Both the position numbers and the translations under genes were made by a program. A DNA stretch of 64,000 nt from Sphingosinicella sp. BN140058 (GTDB taxonomy: Bacteria; Pseudomonadota; Alphaproteobacteria; Sphingomonadales; Sphingomonadaceae): the NCBI RefSeq assembly GCF_004135585.1, contig NZ_CP035501.1, forward strand, positions 4,659,501 through 4,723,500, in the 5' to 3' direction. The notes beneath the pieces were generated by a model. The model did no database searches. It worked only from the letters and a program-made list of their open reading frames with translations, and was not told where the DNA came from. This document shows positions 35,748 to 43,613 of the stretch, in pieces (position 1 is the first letter of the stretch; the number at the start of each line of letters is the position of its first letter).

Positions 35748-35834
35748 TCGGGCGCGAGTTTCCGGGGATGGGAATGGAGCCGATCGCCCGTTCTTCGGTT
35801 GGATCATCGATGCGGAGGAGGAGGAGGAGCGCAT

Positions 35835-35984
35835 ATGTCACTAGATGACGAGATCATCGACACGCCTGAGGGGCCGATGACCTGGGCGCAGTGGAAGAAG
35901 AAGAACCCCGTTCAGATCCCGTCGCGCCGCACCAAGGGCAAGAAGCTGCCGGTGAAGGTGAAGCGGTTCACGTCCGAACGCTGA
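35835..35984 (+). CDS. small conserved-looking basic protein, unknown
   Basis: 49 residues with GAGGAGGAG upstream of the ATG. An acidic N-terminal stretch (SLDDEIIDTPEGPMTWAQW) is followed by a strongly basic tail (RRTKGKKLPVKVKRF). Acidic-then-basic small proteins of this kind are common in sphingomonads, but I do not recognise a family. The good ribosome binding site supports it being translated. Confidence 0.6.
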   Translation: MSLDDEIIDTPEGPMTWAQWKKKNPVQIPSRRTKGKKLPVKVKRFTSER

Positions 35985-36012
35985 GCCGAGGGACGCTGCC
36001 GGTCAGGCGTCC

Positions 36013-36213
36013 TTACTTCTTGGGCGTGACCCACACCGAAACCGGGACGACGAACTTGCCCGGTTCCGGCTTTCCGACGTCCACCCTTTCAGCCTTCACC
36101 AGTTCGCCGCTTGCGAGCGTGAAAGGGGCCCAGGGTTTTGGCATGCGCCCGAAGGTCATCTTCTGGATCGGAAGGCCGGTGGACGTGTTCATGATGGTTG
36201 CAATGATGCTCAT
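36013..36213 (-). CDS. small hypothetical protein
   Basis: 66 residues: MSIIATIMNTSTGLPIQKM at the N-terminus and PEPGKFVVPVSVWVTPKK at the end, with beta-strand-like composition. There is no clear Shine-Dalgarno sequence and I do not recognise a family. It converges with the small basic gene ending at 35984. Confidence 0.45.
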   Translation of the reverse strand: MSIIATIMNTSTGLPIQKMTFGRMPKPWAPFTLASGELVKAERVDVGKPEPGKFVVPVSVWVTPKK

Positions 36214-36306
36214 CGCGGGCCGGTAGCCAGCACGGTGCCGGTCGTCCAGTGGGCTGCAACGTGTCGGCGGATCACCACGCTACTGACACCACGAGTGGAG
36301 GCGCGA

Positions 36307-36445
36307 ATGCCGCATTGCATCAACCACCGCTTCTGCTTTAGACGAATTCCTGTGAAAGCAGCATTTGCCTCGATTCCCGGCATGTCGCTCGGCTTGCGAC
36401 TTATCGGCGGCCGCCGGGACTGACGGCCGCCCGGCGGCGGCATCG
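36307..36445 (+). promoter_or_regulatory. possible leuA leader/attenuator region
   Basis: A short frame from TTG 36315 reads HQPPLLL before TAG (36339-36341), three Leu codons in a row just upstream of leuA. Downstream, from about 36409 to 36440, GCCGCCGGG and CCCGGCGGC can pair, and the inner CGGCCG repeats allow alternative pairings, as in an attenuator. The TTG start is weak and no T tract is seen, so this is tentative. Confidence 0.35.
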
Positions 36446-36484
36446 CTGTCGTTTCCACATCAACAGGTTTCAGGAGGCGCACCG

Positions 36485-38161
36485 ATGCTGCGCGACCCAT
36501 CAATCAAATACCGCCCGTTCCCGGCCGTTGCGCTGCCCGACCGCCAGTGGCCCGCAAGAACGATCACCAAGCCGCCGCGCTGGCTCTCCACTGACATGCG
36601 GGACGGAAATCAGGCGCTGATCGACCCGATGAATGCCGAGAAGAAGCAGCGCTTCTTCGATCTGCTGGTCGAGGTCGGACTGAAGGAGATCGAGATCGGC
36701 TTTCCCTCCGCAGGAGCGACCGAATTCGACTATATTCGCGGGCTCGTCGGCTCCGGCGCGATCCCGGACGACGTGACCGTCCAGGTTCTGACGCAGGCGC
36801 GAGACGACCTCATCGATCGCTCGTTCGAAAGCCTGGAGGGCGCCCGAACGGCTGTCGTCCACCTCTACAACGCCGTGTCCCCGGCCTGGCGCCGGATCGT
36901 GTTCGGTCTCGATCGTGCAGGCGTCAAGGAGATCGCCATTCGCGGCATGACTCGCATGCGCGAGCAGGCGGAGCGCCGGCCGGAGACCGATTGGCGTTTC
37001 GAATACAGCCCGGAAACCTTTTCGACGGCCGAGCTCGAATTCAGCCTGGAGGTCTGCGAGGCGGTGATCGACGTGATCGAGCCGACCCCCGAGCGGCCGC
37101 TCATCTTCAACCTGCCGGCGACAGTGGAGGCGTCGACGCCGAACATCTACGCCGATCAGATCGAATGGTTTTGCCGGCATATCTCGCGCCGAGACAGCGT
37201 TGTGATTTCGGTTCATCCGCACAATGATCGCGGCACCGGCGTCGCGGCCGCGGAGCTTGCGATCCTCGCCGGAGCTGATCGGGTGGAGGGCTGCCTGTTC
37301 GGCAATGGCGAGCGCACCGGCAACGTCGATCTGGTGACGCTGGCGCTCAACCTCTACACGCAGGGCATCGATCCCGGGCTCGATTTTTCCGACATCGATC
37401 GAGTCGTCAGCATCGTCCAGCACTGCAACGCCCTGCCGGTCCATCCGCGACATCCCTATGCCGGCGAATTGGTGTTCACCGCCTTTTCGGGCAGCCATCA
37501 GGACGCGATCAAGAAGGGGTTCGCAGCGCAAGCCCAGCGCAACGATGAAATCTGGGACGTGCCTTACCTGCCGATCGATCCGGCGGATCTCGGTCGCTCC
37601 TACGAGGCCGTCATCCGGGTCAATTCGCAGTCGGGCAAGGGCGGAGCCGCCTGGGTGCTGGAGCAGGACAAGAAGCTCAAGCTGCCGAAGCGGATGCAGG
37701 CCGATTTCAGCCGGCACGTGCAGACGCATGCGGACGCCTTGGGCCGGGAGCTGACGGCGCAGGACATCTGGTCGGTGTTCCAGCAGGCCTATGCACTCGT
37801 CGGCGAGCAGCCTTTGGCTCTTGTCGAGTATGAAGGCCGATCCATCGGCGATGGCGACCGGCAGTTTATCGGCCAGATCCGCTTCAATGGCCAGGAGGTT
37901 CGGCTCGCCGGCCGCGGAAACGGGCTGCTTTCCGGTGTGCTGCACGCTTTGCAGGATGCCTGCGGCGTCGGCTTCGACATCGCGGATTATCACGAGCATG
38001 CCATCGGCCACGGCAGCGACGCCCAGGCGGCGGCTTATGTCGAGTGCAGGACGCCCGAAGGTGCCGCCTTCTTCGGCGTCGGCCTCGACACCGATGTCGC
38101 CAGTGCCTCGGTCAAGGCCCTGCTCAGTGCCGCCAATCAGGCGCTGCAGAGATCGGAGTGA
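36485..38161 (+). CDS. leuA: 2-isopropylmalate synthase
   Basis: 558 residues with CAGGAGG before ATG 36485. It condenses acetyl-CoA and 2-oxoisovalerate, the first committed step of leucine synthesis. The HMGL-like TIM barrel (about 35-310) shows [15 protein letters not shown] at the start with the catalytic Arg-Asp pair, and [19 protein letters not shown] with the metal-binding HxH. The C-terminal part, after about 430, is the LeuA dimerisation/leucine-feedback domain. The length fits the long LeuA form of actinobacteria and sphingomonads rather than the 510-residue enterobacterial type. A possible leader peptide lies upstream. Confidence 0.95.
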   Translation: MLRDPSIKYRPFPAVALPDRQWPARTITKPPRWLSTDMRDGNQALIDPMNAEKKQRFFDLLVEVGLKEIEIGFPSAGATEFDYIRGLVGSGAIPDDVTVQVLTQARDDLIDRSFESLEGARTAVVHLYNAVSPAWRRIVFGLDRAGVKEIAIRGMTRMREQAERRPETDWRFEYSPETFSTAELEFSLEVCEAVIDVIEPTPERPLIFNLPATVEASTPNIYADQIEWFCRHISRRDSVVISVHPHNDRGTGVAAAELAILAGADRVEGCLFGNGERTGNVDLVTLALNLYTQGIDPGLDFSDIDRVVSIVQHCNALPVHPRHPYAGELVFTAFSGSHQDAIKKGFAAQAQRNDEIWDVPYLPIDPADLGRSYEAVIRVNSQSGKGGAAWVLEQDKKLKLPKRMQADFSRHVQTHADALGRELTAQDIWSVFQQAYALVGEQPLALVEYEGRSIGDGDRQFIGQIRFNGQEVRLAGRGNGLLSGVLHALQDACGVGFDIADYHEHAIGHGSDAQAAAYVECRTPEGAAFFGVGLDTDVASASVKALLSAANQALQRSE

Positions 38162-38173
38162 GAAGAACGGCTT

Positions 38174-38198
38174 CGGCGCTCGAGGCCTTCGAGCGCCG
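38174..38198. terminator. hairpin after leuA
   Basis: CGGCGCTCGA and TCGAGCGCCG form a perfect 10-bp stem with a 5-base loop between the leuA stop and the methyltransferase start. There is no T tract. Confidence 0.55.
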
Positions 38199-38222
38199 AG
38201 CCTTGCGTATCAGGACCTGAAC

Positions 38223-39041
38223 ATGCCCAACGTCGTGACCATCGATGATCCGGCGGACATTCGGATCGCGGCCTATCGGGACATACGCGAGCGCGACCTT
38301 GTCGGGCGCGATGGCCTGTTCGTCGCCGAGGGGCAGGTGGTTTTGGAAAAACTGATCGACAGCCGGTGGTACCACCCGCAATCCCTTCTGATCGCTGCCA
38401 AGCGCCTGGATGCCTTGGCGGCGCTGCTGGCCCGCCTTCCCGATGACGTGCCGGTATTCGCGGCGTCACAGCGGGTCGTCGACGGCGTCGCGGGCTTCCC
38501 GTTGCACCGCGGGATCCTTGCGATCGGTGCGCGCAGCGAGACATCGAGTGCTGAAACGTTGCTCGCCGGACTTCCCGCCGACGCGGATGTGCTGCTGCTC
38601 TCGGCAATTGCCAATCACGACAATGTAGGGGGAATCTTTCGCAACGCGGCCGCGTTCGGGATCGCGGCAGTGCTGCTCGACGCGGATTGCTGCGATCCGC
38701 TCTACCGCAAGGCGATCCGGGTATCTGTCGGCGCGTCCTTGCTGGTGCCGTTCGCACGGCTGGGGCGCGGCGAGGATCCGCTAGACCTGCTGGCGCGCCA
38801 CCGCTTTCATACGGTCGCGCTCAGTCCGGCTGGCGCGGCGATACTGTCCGATTGGGCTCCGCAGCGGCGTAACGCGGTGCTCCTCGGCGCTGAGGGGCCG
38901 GGCCTTTCTCCGGCAATGTTGGCACGCACGACGAGCTTGCGGATACCGATGAGCGCGGGTTTCGACTCGCTCAACGTCGCAACCACCAGCGGCATCGTGC
39001 TGCACCACATCGCAGTCGAACGGCGCGGACGGATCTGCTAA
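38223..39041 (+). CDS. TrmH/SpoU family RNA 2'-O-methyltransferase
   Basis: 272 residues from ATG 38223. The N-terminal substrate-binding domain (about 1-105) includes GLFVAEGQVVLEKLI. The SPOUT knot domain shows the three family motifs: NHDNVGGIFRNAAAFG (motif 1), LLGAEGPGLSP (motif 2) and SLNVATTSGIVLHH (motif 3). It uses S-adenosylmethionine to methylate a ribose in tRNA or rRNA; the target nucleotide cannot be told. The frame is open upstream within leuA, but those starts lie inside another gene. Confidence 0.9.
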   Translation: MPNVVTIDDPADIRIAAYRDIRERDLVGRDGLFVAEGQVVLEKLIDSRWYHPQSLLIAAKRLDALAALLARLPDDVPVFAASQRVVDGVAGFPLHRGILAIGARSETSSAETLLAGLPADADVLLLSAIANHDNVGGIFRNAAAFGIAAVLLDADCCDPLYRKAIRVSVGASLLVPFARLGRGEDPLDLLARHRFHTVALSPAGAAILSDWAPQRRNAVLLGAEGPGLSPAMLARTTSLRIPMSAGFDSLNVATTSGIVLHHIAVERRGRIC

Positions 39042-39070
39042 CCCGCAATCTGGTATCGACGAGCCTCGTG

Positions 39071-39430
39071 TCAGCGCCGATCCGCTGGCGCTGCTGCGCC
39101 GCTCAAGACGTCTCGGGTGCACCCGACCGGCAGCAAGGGCCGCAGAAAGCTTCGTTCATAGCGCAGGACGCATCCGCTCTCGTCACGAATGCGATCGGCA
39201 GCAATGAATTCGGGATCCACTCCGAACCGTTGCCGGTACCTCTCGTAGGCGGCAAGACTGTCGAAGCTGAACAAAGCGATCGCCAGGTCGCTTGCACCCT
39301 CGGCCGGAAGATAATAGCCGTGATGCACGCCGCCGTGCTGCGCGACGAGGCACATCCAAGCTTGGGCGAACGCTTCGAAGGCGTCGAGGCGCTTGGGCGC
39401 GATGACATAATGGACGACGCACGTGATCAT
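39071..39430 (-). CDS. NIPSNAP family protein
   Basis: 119 residues from ATG 39430. ITCVVHYVIAPKRLDAFEAFAQAW at the N-terminus and SLAAYERYRQRFGVDPEFIAA in the middle are typical of the small NIPSNAP/dimeric alpha-beta-barrel proteins that sphingomonads carry beside redox and monooxygenase genes. The function is unknown. It appears to be downstream of a damaged small gene in the same direction and near a LysR regulator with which that pair is divergent. Confidence 0.8.
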   Translation of the reverse strand: MITCVVHYVIAPKRLDAFEAFAQAWMCLVAQHGGVHHGYYLPAEGASDLAIALFSFDSLAAYERYRQRFGVDPEFIAADRIRDESGCVLRYERSFLRPLLPVGCTRDVLSGAAAPADRR

Positions 39431-39729
39431 CTCTGCGCCTTCGCGGATGAACGTGCATCCCGATGTGGGGACAGGGGCGGGAGCCCCCCTGCACCGCACG
39501 CGTCCCGCCACTTCACATCGGTGAATGGCCGGTCTCCGGAAACGATCGGAGGCTTAGGTGGATCACCCGACCGCAGGAAGCGAAGAGGGCATCCGCCTGC
39601 TCCTTCGCCGCTCCCGGAGTTCCAAACCTGCGGTGCATCACCATGCCCGCCATTCCGGCGACCGTATGGGACCGTCAATGCACGGCGGGAGCTCTGCTCC
39701 GAATGCGCTTGGACGATGAAGATGTTCAC
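39427..39729 (-). pseudogene. possible decayed small gene (NAD(P)H oxidoreductase-like start)
   Basis: GTG 39729 has a strong AGGAGGG upstream. The product starts NIFIVQAHSEQSS, resembling the first strand and phosphate loop of flavodoxin-fold NAD(P)H oxidoreductases, then turns into low-complexity sequence; a different frame looks more protein-like downstream (MVMHRRFGTPGAAKEQADAL). This suggests a frameshifted or deleted gene. It overlaps the NIPSNAP start by a few bases. The identification is weak. Confidence 0.3.
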
Positions 39730-39837
39730 TTTCCCTCCTTCGAGCCCGGCGCGGGAAGGACGTTGCTGATGCACGGCCATCGGCGCCTTTATTGCCGTCG
39801 AGAGATGCGGACGCCGGAGATATTGGTCCAATTTTCC

Positions 39838-39857
39838 TTTCGTATATACGGTATCGA
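39838..39857 (+). promoter_or_regulatory. weak copy of the GntR operator in front of a LysR gene
   Basis: TTTCGTATATACGGTATCGA resembles the operator at 21617-21630 but has two extra bases in the core (CGTATATACG instead of CGTATACG). It ends directly in front of the start codon at 39859. Confidence 0.4.
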
Positions 39858-39858
39858 G

Positions 39859-40758
39859 ATGGTGGATATCAGGACGTTCGACCTCAACCTGATCCGGATC
39901 CTCGACGCGCTGCTCGACGAAGGAAGCGTGACCGGAGCCGCGTCGCGGCTCGGCCTGACTCAGCCGGCGGTCAGTGGGGCCCTGGCACGCTTGCGCCACG
40001 CGCTCGGAGATCCGTTGTTCGTCCGTGCCCAGCGGGGCGTGGTGCCAACCCCGCGCGCTCTGGATCTGGCGCTCTCCGTCAAACGCGTGTTGAGGGAAGC
40101 CGAGGCGATCCTCCAGCCGTCGGCGTTCGATCCGGCTTCGGCGCAATTTCAGGTATCGGTGTCCGCCTCGGATTACACTCAGCGCGTCCTGCTCACGCCA
40201 TTTCTCTCGATTCTGGGGCGAGACGCGCCGGGGCTAAGGCTGGCGATACGGCCATTGCTCGGCGGCAGTCTGCTGCCACTGATGGCGCGCGGTTCCGTAG
40301 ATCTGGCCTTGCTGACGCTCGAGGAGGCGCCGGAACAGCTCATCTCCCGGCGATTGTTCGACGATCGCTACGTGTGCGCGATGCGGCGAGGCCACCCGCT
40401 CTCCGCCGGCGTGCTGAATCTCGACGCCTTTTGCGACCTCAAGCACGCACTGGTCTCGCCGCAGGGGGGCGGCTTTCGGGGCCGCGTCGATGCTGCACTC
40501 GATGTACTGGGGCGCTCTCGTCATGTGGCGGTTTCGGTGCCCAGCTTCCTTGCCCTGCTCGACATCCTTGCGGAGACCGATCTTATTGCAGCAATTCCCG
40601 AGCGGTTGGTCAGGAGCGCGCCGGACCTCGAGCAGCAACCGCTGCCAGTCGCGGTTCCGGAGTTCACGATTATCGCCGCCTGGCACGAGCGCACGCGGCA
40701 TGACCCTGCGCAGAACTGGCTCCGGGCCCGCCTCGCCGACTTTGCCGGTGCAGCCTGA
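39859..40758 (+). CDS. LysR family transcriptional regulator
   Basis: 299 residues from ATG 39859 (or GTG 39862). The winged HTH reads FDLNLIRILDALLDEGSV and AASRLGLTQPAVSGALARLR, of the NodD/PcpR-like branch. The effector domain follows to the end. No Shine-Dalgarno sequence is seen. It is divergent from the NIPSNAP gene and its damaged upstream partner. A weak GntR operator directly upstream hints that it may belong to the Hyp regulon. The open frame starting further upstream is not supported. Confidence 0.85.
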   Translation: MVDIRTFDLNLIRILDALLDEGSVTGAASRLGLTQPAVSGALARLRHALGDPLFVRAQRGVVPTPRALDLALSVKRVLREAEAILQPSAFDPASAQFQVSVSASDYTQRVLLTPFLSILGRDAPGLRLAIRPLLGGSLLPLMARGSVDLALLTLEEAPEQLISRRLFDDRYVCAMRRGHPLSAGVLNLDAFCDLKHALVSPQGGGFRGRVDAALDVLGRSRHVAVSVPSFLALLDILAETDLIAAIPERLVRSAPDLEQQPLPVAVPEFTIIAAWHERTRHDPAQNWLRARLADFAGAA

Positions 40759-41202
40759 GCCCGTGACGCTCGGCCATTCAGGAGCGTGCCTGCCGGCAAA
40801 TGCTCGTCAACACCCTCCACACGGCGTGGACGTTCCGCTGATGATGAAGGAGTAGCTGAGCGGCCCCAGCGTAATTCGATGGCGCGTGTTGGGGGGCATC
40901 CTGATTCCAGCCGGTGTCGCCACCGACACCCGTCTTCGCGAGATCGATCAGCAGACTGCCGTCGCCATCTGGGCGGATGTCGGAACTACGTGCCTGTCCC
41001 GGAGCCTTCGTCGCCGATCGCCATGGAGAGAGGCGAGGACGTTTGATCTAGGATCGGCGGTGCTGCGGACATGATCGAGGGTCGGCGCGGTGCTGTGGAC
41101 GAGACCGACGCCCAGCGGGCAGGGGAGGTCGTCGCGTAGCGGCGTGAACTGCATCATTCCGGTAACGCTGCCGTTCCCGCCACTTACCCCGACGCAACGT
41201 GT
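40759..41202. other. intergenic stretch without a credible gene
   Basis: About 440 bases between the LysR gene and the spanin-like genes. Short frames exist but none has a ribosome binding site and a recognisable product. Imperfect repeats (CGGCGGTGCTGCGGAC and CGGCGCGGTGCTGTGGAC, about 41055-41101) are visible. It may be the boundary of the prophage remnant. Confidence 0.4.
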
Positions 41203-41535
41203 TCAATCGCGTAGGCTGCCCTGATCTCCCGTCGTTCTGAGGCGTCCAGGTAAATTTGCGCACCCACCGAGGAGCGCTCGGAGCGAACGGTCGGTTGCCC
41301 GCAACTCCAGCACCTTCGCACTCAGGATGTCGGCGGCTGCGCGTGCATCTTTCGGAAGTGGACCGACCATAGGCACGGGAGGGGGAATGTCACCACGATC
41401 CGCACAGGTGACGGCCACCGGAATATAAGCAATCGTCGGCGTCACCCTCCCACAGCCGCTGAGTAGGACAACGGCAAGGCATGGCACCATGCGTACCGAA
41501 ATGGCGGCTTGGCCGCCGACTAACGTCATCATCAT
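41203..41535 (-). CDS. Rz1-like spanin lipoprotein
   Basis: 110 residues; AGAGGA precedes the repeated ATG codons, and Met16 (41490) is an alternative start. VPCLAVVLLSGC is a lipoprotein signal with lipobox LSGC, and the mature part is Pro-rich at first (DIPPPVPMVGPLP) and then helical. This is the outer-membrane half of a phage spanin pair; it is next to the inner-membrane partner and downstream of the endolysin. The family is recognised by plan and context, not by conserved residues. Confidence 0.6.
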   Translation of the reverse strand: MMMTLVGGQAAISVRMVPCLAVVLLSGCGRVTPTIAYIPVAVTCADRGDIPPPVPMVGPLPKDARAAADILSAKVLELRATDRSLRALLGGCANLPGRLRTTGDQGSLRD

Positions 41536-41576
41536 CGCTACCGATCCTCTGGCCTGAGTAGGGGCGCTTCGTCCGG

Positions 41577-41945
41577 CTACAGACCGGACATCGTCTGCAG
41601 CGTGTCGCTGATCGTGCAGGGTTCCGCGACAGTGCGAGGTCGGGCGGCTGACCTCCGAAGCGCCGTGATGTGCGGGGCCTGAAGGCGGTTGGCCTTGTTC
41701 GCGGCCGCAAGCAGTGTCTTCGCTTCCGTCATGCGCCGCGCGCTCTCGTCCGCGAGACGTCGCGCGGCACGTGCCTGCACGCCAATCAGAGCATTTGCGT
41801 CCGCAAGTTGCGCATTGAGCTTGGCCGCATGACGCTGCTCGGATTGCAACGAGAGCCAGAGAAAGGCGATGATCAGGACGATCGATCCGGCAGCCGCTAT
41901 ACGCCAGTAGCGCAGCACGGAGCCGAGCAAGGAGAGCCTACCCAT
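41577..41945 (-). CDS. Rz-like inner-membrane spanin
   Basis: 122 residues. One N-terminal membrane helix (IAAAGSIVLIIAFLWLSL) is followed by a long helical, probably coiled-coil, periplasmic region rich in Ala, Glu and Lys (EQRHAAKLNAQLADANALIG). This is the layout of phage Rz i-spanins. Its ATG overlaps the stop of the small upstream ORF (TGATG). The Rz1-like lipoprotein gene follows. Confidence 0.65.
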   Translation of the reverse strand: MGRLSLLGSVLRYWRIAAAGSIVLIIAFLWLSLQSEQRHAAKLNAQLADANALIGVQARAARRLADESARRMTEAKTLLAAANKANRLQAPHITALRRSAARPRTVAEPCTISDTLQTMSGL

Positions 41946-42121
41946 CAGGCAATCCCCCGATTGAGCTGTTGTCGTGCCGGTCCGAAATAGGGAGGCGTGT
42001 TCAACATCGGTTGGATCGGCGCAGGTGACGGCAATGGTGCGAACGCGCACGGAGGAAGAGCCTGCTCCTGGCTGGCCGGTATTGGAACGGCAAGGATCGC
42101 TGCGACGGTGAAGAACTTCAC
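41945..42121 (-). CDS. tiny ORF in the lysis cassette
   Basis: 58 residues from GTG 42121, with GGAG upstream. A hydrophobic N-terminus (KFFTVAAILAVPIPA) is followed by a Pro-rich part (PPCAFAPLPSPAPIQPML). It overlaps both neighbours: its start shares GTGA with the upstream ORF and its stop shares TGATG with the Rz-like gene. The chain of overlaps supports translation. It could be a small exported or membrane protein; I would not call it a holin. Confidence 0.45.
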   Translation of the reverse strand: MKFFTVAAILAVPIPASQEQALPPCAFAPLPSPAPIQPMLNTPPYFGPARQQLNRGIA

Positions 42122-42294
42122 GACCGTGTCTCCTTTCTGAGCGCGTTGATGGCCGGCGAGCAGCGGACCCGAGTGGCGACGAACTCGAAACAGTGCGGGT
42201 GCACGTCTCGCCCATAGCTCCCCGCGCGGGCAGGAACTGAGCTTTGCGTCGGCACATTCAGGCATGAGCCTCGGGACCAGGAGCAGGGGCGCAC
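42118..42294 (-). CDS. second tiny ORF in the lysis cassette
   Basis: 58 residues from GTG 42294, which overlaps the amidase stop (TAGTG). It contains YGRDVHPHCFEFVATRVRCS with scattered Cys and His. The stop overlaps the next start (GTGA). The only support is the tight overlap pattern; no family is recognised. Confidence 0.35.
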   Translation of the reverse strand: MRPCSWSRGSCLNVPTQSSVPARAGSYGRDVHPHCFEFVATRVRCSPAINALRKETRS

Positions 42295-42734
42295 TAAGCG
42301 CCGGCGGCGGTTTTTCCCAAGTCGGTCTCCGCCATCCAGGCTGCAACGTCGAAGCTGGGGCAAGCCTTGTTGACGCCCGGAAAATCACGATGGCCGCAGA
42401 CCCTTGCCTCGGGATATGCCTCCAGCATCGTTCCGATAAGAGCCTTCATCGCCATCTTCTGCGCTTGAGTGCGCGTGTCCTTCGGACGCATGGCCACGTC
42501 GACACCGCCGGCGTAACAGATGCCGATGGTATCCAGATTATGGCCTTGAACATGTGCGCCCGGAACGCCGTCAGGGCGCCCCTTCTCGATCTTGCCATCC
42601 AGCCGGATGAAATAGTGGTAGCCAATTCGATCGAAGCCGCGGGTCCGGTGCATCTGGTCGATATCAGACGCGCTGATCTCGCGTCCCTCCGGCGTAGCGG
42701 AGCAATGAAGGACGATTGCGGAGATTTTGCGCAT
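42294..42734 (-). CDS. phage-type N-acetylmuramoyl-L-alanine amidase (endolysin)
   Basis: 146 residues, the size of T7 lysozyme-like amidases. The zinc ligands are His10 (IVLHCSAT), a His in AHVQGHN and the Cys of GVNKACPSF, with GYHYFIRLDG and CGHRDFPG as the other family blocks. It cleaves the amide bond between MurNAc and L-Ala. No signal peptide is present, so it needs a holin or other release. First gene of the lysis cassette. Confidence 0.92.
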   Translation of the reverse strand: MRKISAIVLHCSATPEGREISASDIDQMHRTRGFDRIGYHYFIRLDGKIEKGRPDGVPGAHVQGHNLDTIGICYAGGVDVAMRPKDTRTQAQKMAMKALIGTMLEAYPEARVCGHRDFPGVNKACPSFDVAAWMAETDLGKTAAGA

Positions 42735-42881
42735 CGAGATGAGCCTTTCGTCTGAGGAGCATGGTTGGTTGGCGCTCCGGGAAGGGCAGCGTGGCCTAGA
42801 GTCCCGCCGGATTGCGGAGGCAGGGATTACCGTCCGTTTTGCCTGGCCTTTGAAATCGCCCGCGGCGGAGCGGGAGCCAAA

Positions 42882-43046
42882 TCAGTCGATTCCGTCGAGT
42901 TTCCTGATCAGGTCTTCGAGCCGCCGATCCGGCATCAACGCACGGGCAGGCCCGGGATGCGAGAACAGATCGATAAGGCTGCAAGCCTTTCTCAGCTGAC
43001 AGGCCGCGTCCCGCACCGTCCGCATCGCATCGGATTGTCCACACAT
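42882..43046 (-). CDS. small prophage protein, unknown
   Basis: 54 residues. The ATG overlaps the stop of the upstream gene in another frame (TGATG). The sequence starts MCGQSDAMRTVRDAACQL and ends RRLEDLIRKLDGID, with amphipathic helices. No family recognised. The coupling to the upstream gene supports it. Confidence 0.5.
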   Translation of the reverse strand: MCGQSDAMRTVRDAACQLRKACSLIDLFSHPGPARALMPDRRLEDLIRKLDGID

Positions 43047-43373
43047 CAGCGTAGTCCTTCGATTCTGGCCGCGAGTGCTGTCATCGATCGGGCGACCTCG
43101 AGATCGGTCTGGATCCGCTCCTTGGCGAGCAGCAACGCGGCATCCTCGCGCTCGCGGGTCGCCGAAGCCCTCGCCGCCTTCGGCAAGCCATCTGTCGGCG
43201 ACGTTCGGATAAAGGTTGCGCAGCACCTTGATCATCTTCTGCCGGCCGCCGCCGAGCTCGCCCGAAAGATCGACCACGGTGGCCTGGCGGTAGGTGGCAT
43301 GCTGCGCGGCGAATGGGTTGATTAACGCCTCTTCCGGCACGGCGGCTTTCTTCCTGCGCTTGTCCTTCGCCAT
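43046..43373 (-). CDS. prophage protein with an apparent frameshift
   Basis: ATG 43373 has AAAGGAG upstream. The first about 75 codons (MAKDKRRKKAAVPEEAL, then KMIKVLRNLYPNVADRWLAE) are in one frame. Near 43155 the sensible reading moves to another frame, AALLLAKERIQTDLEVARSM, which ends in TGA overlapping the next ATG. Joined, the product would be about 108 residues, basic and helical. Without the shift, the first frame continues through low-quality sequence into the next small gene. Either the gene is damaged or recoding occurs. DNA-packaging-like function is possible but not shown. Confidence 0.5.
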
Positions 43374-43571
43374 TGCGGCACTCCTTTGACTGTTTCGTTC
43401 CGGGTGATCGAGTGTGTTGCTGCTTCGCGGCCGAAAGGCCGGAGCGCCGATTGCGCGGCGCTCCGGAGGTCGCGGCGGAGGGGAGGGGGCCGCCGATGCG
43501 AATTCGGCCTGCTGATCCAACGCTGCGGGCGTTGCTGATCTCATCGTGGAATAATGCAAAAGGCATCATAC

Positions 43572-43590
43572 AAAAGCAAGTGCTTTTTGC
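43572..43590. promoter_or_regulatory. XRE repressor operator, copy 1
   Basis: AAAAGCA-AG-TGCTTTT (43572-43587) is a 7-2-7 inverted repeat just upstream of the XRE gene. Read on the minus strand 43590-43576 gives GCAAAAAGCACTTGC, which recurs with one mismatch at 44281-44295. Confidence 0.55.
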
Positions 43591-43613
43591 ACCATTTCTG
43601 ATATTGTTCTGGC

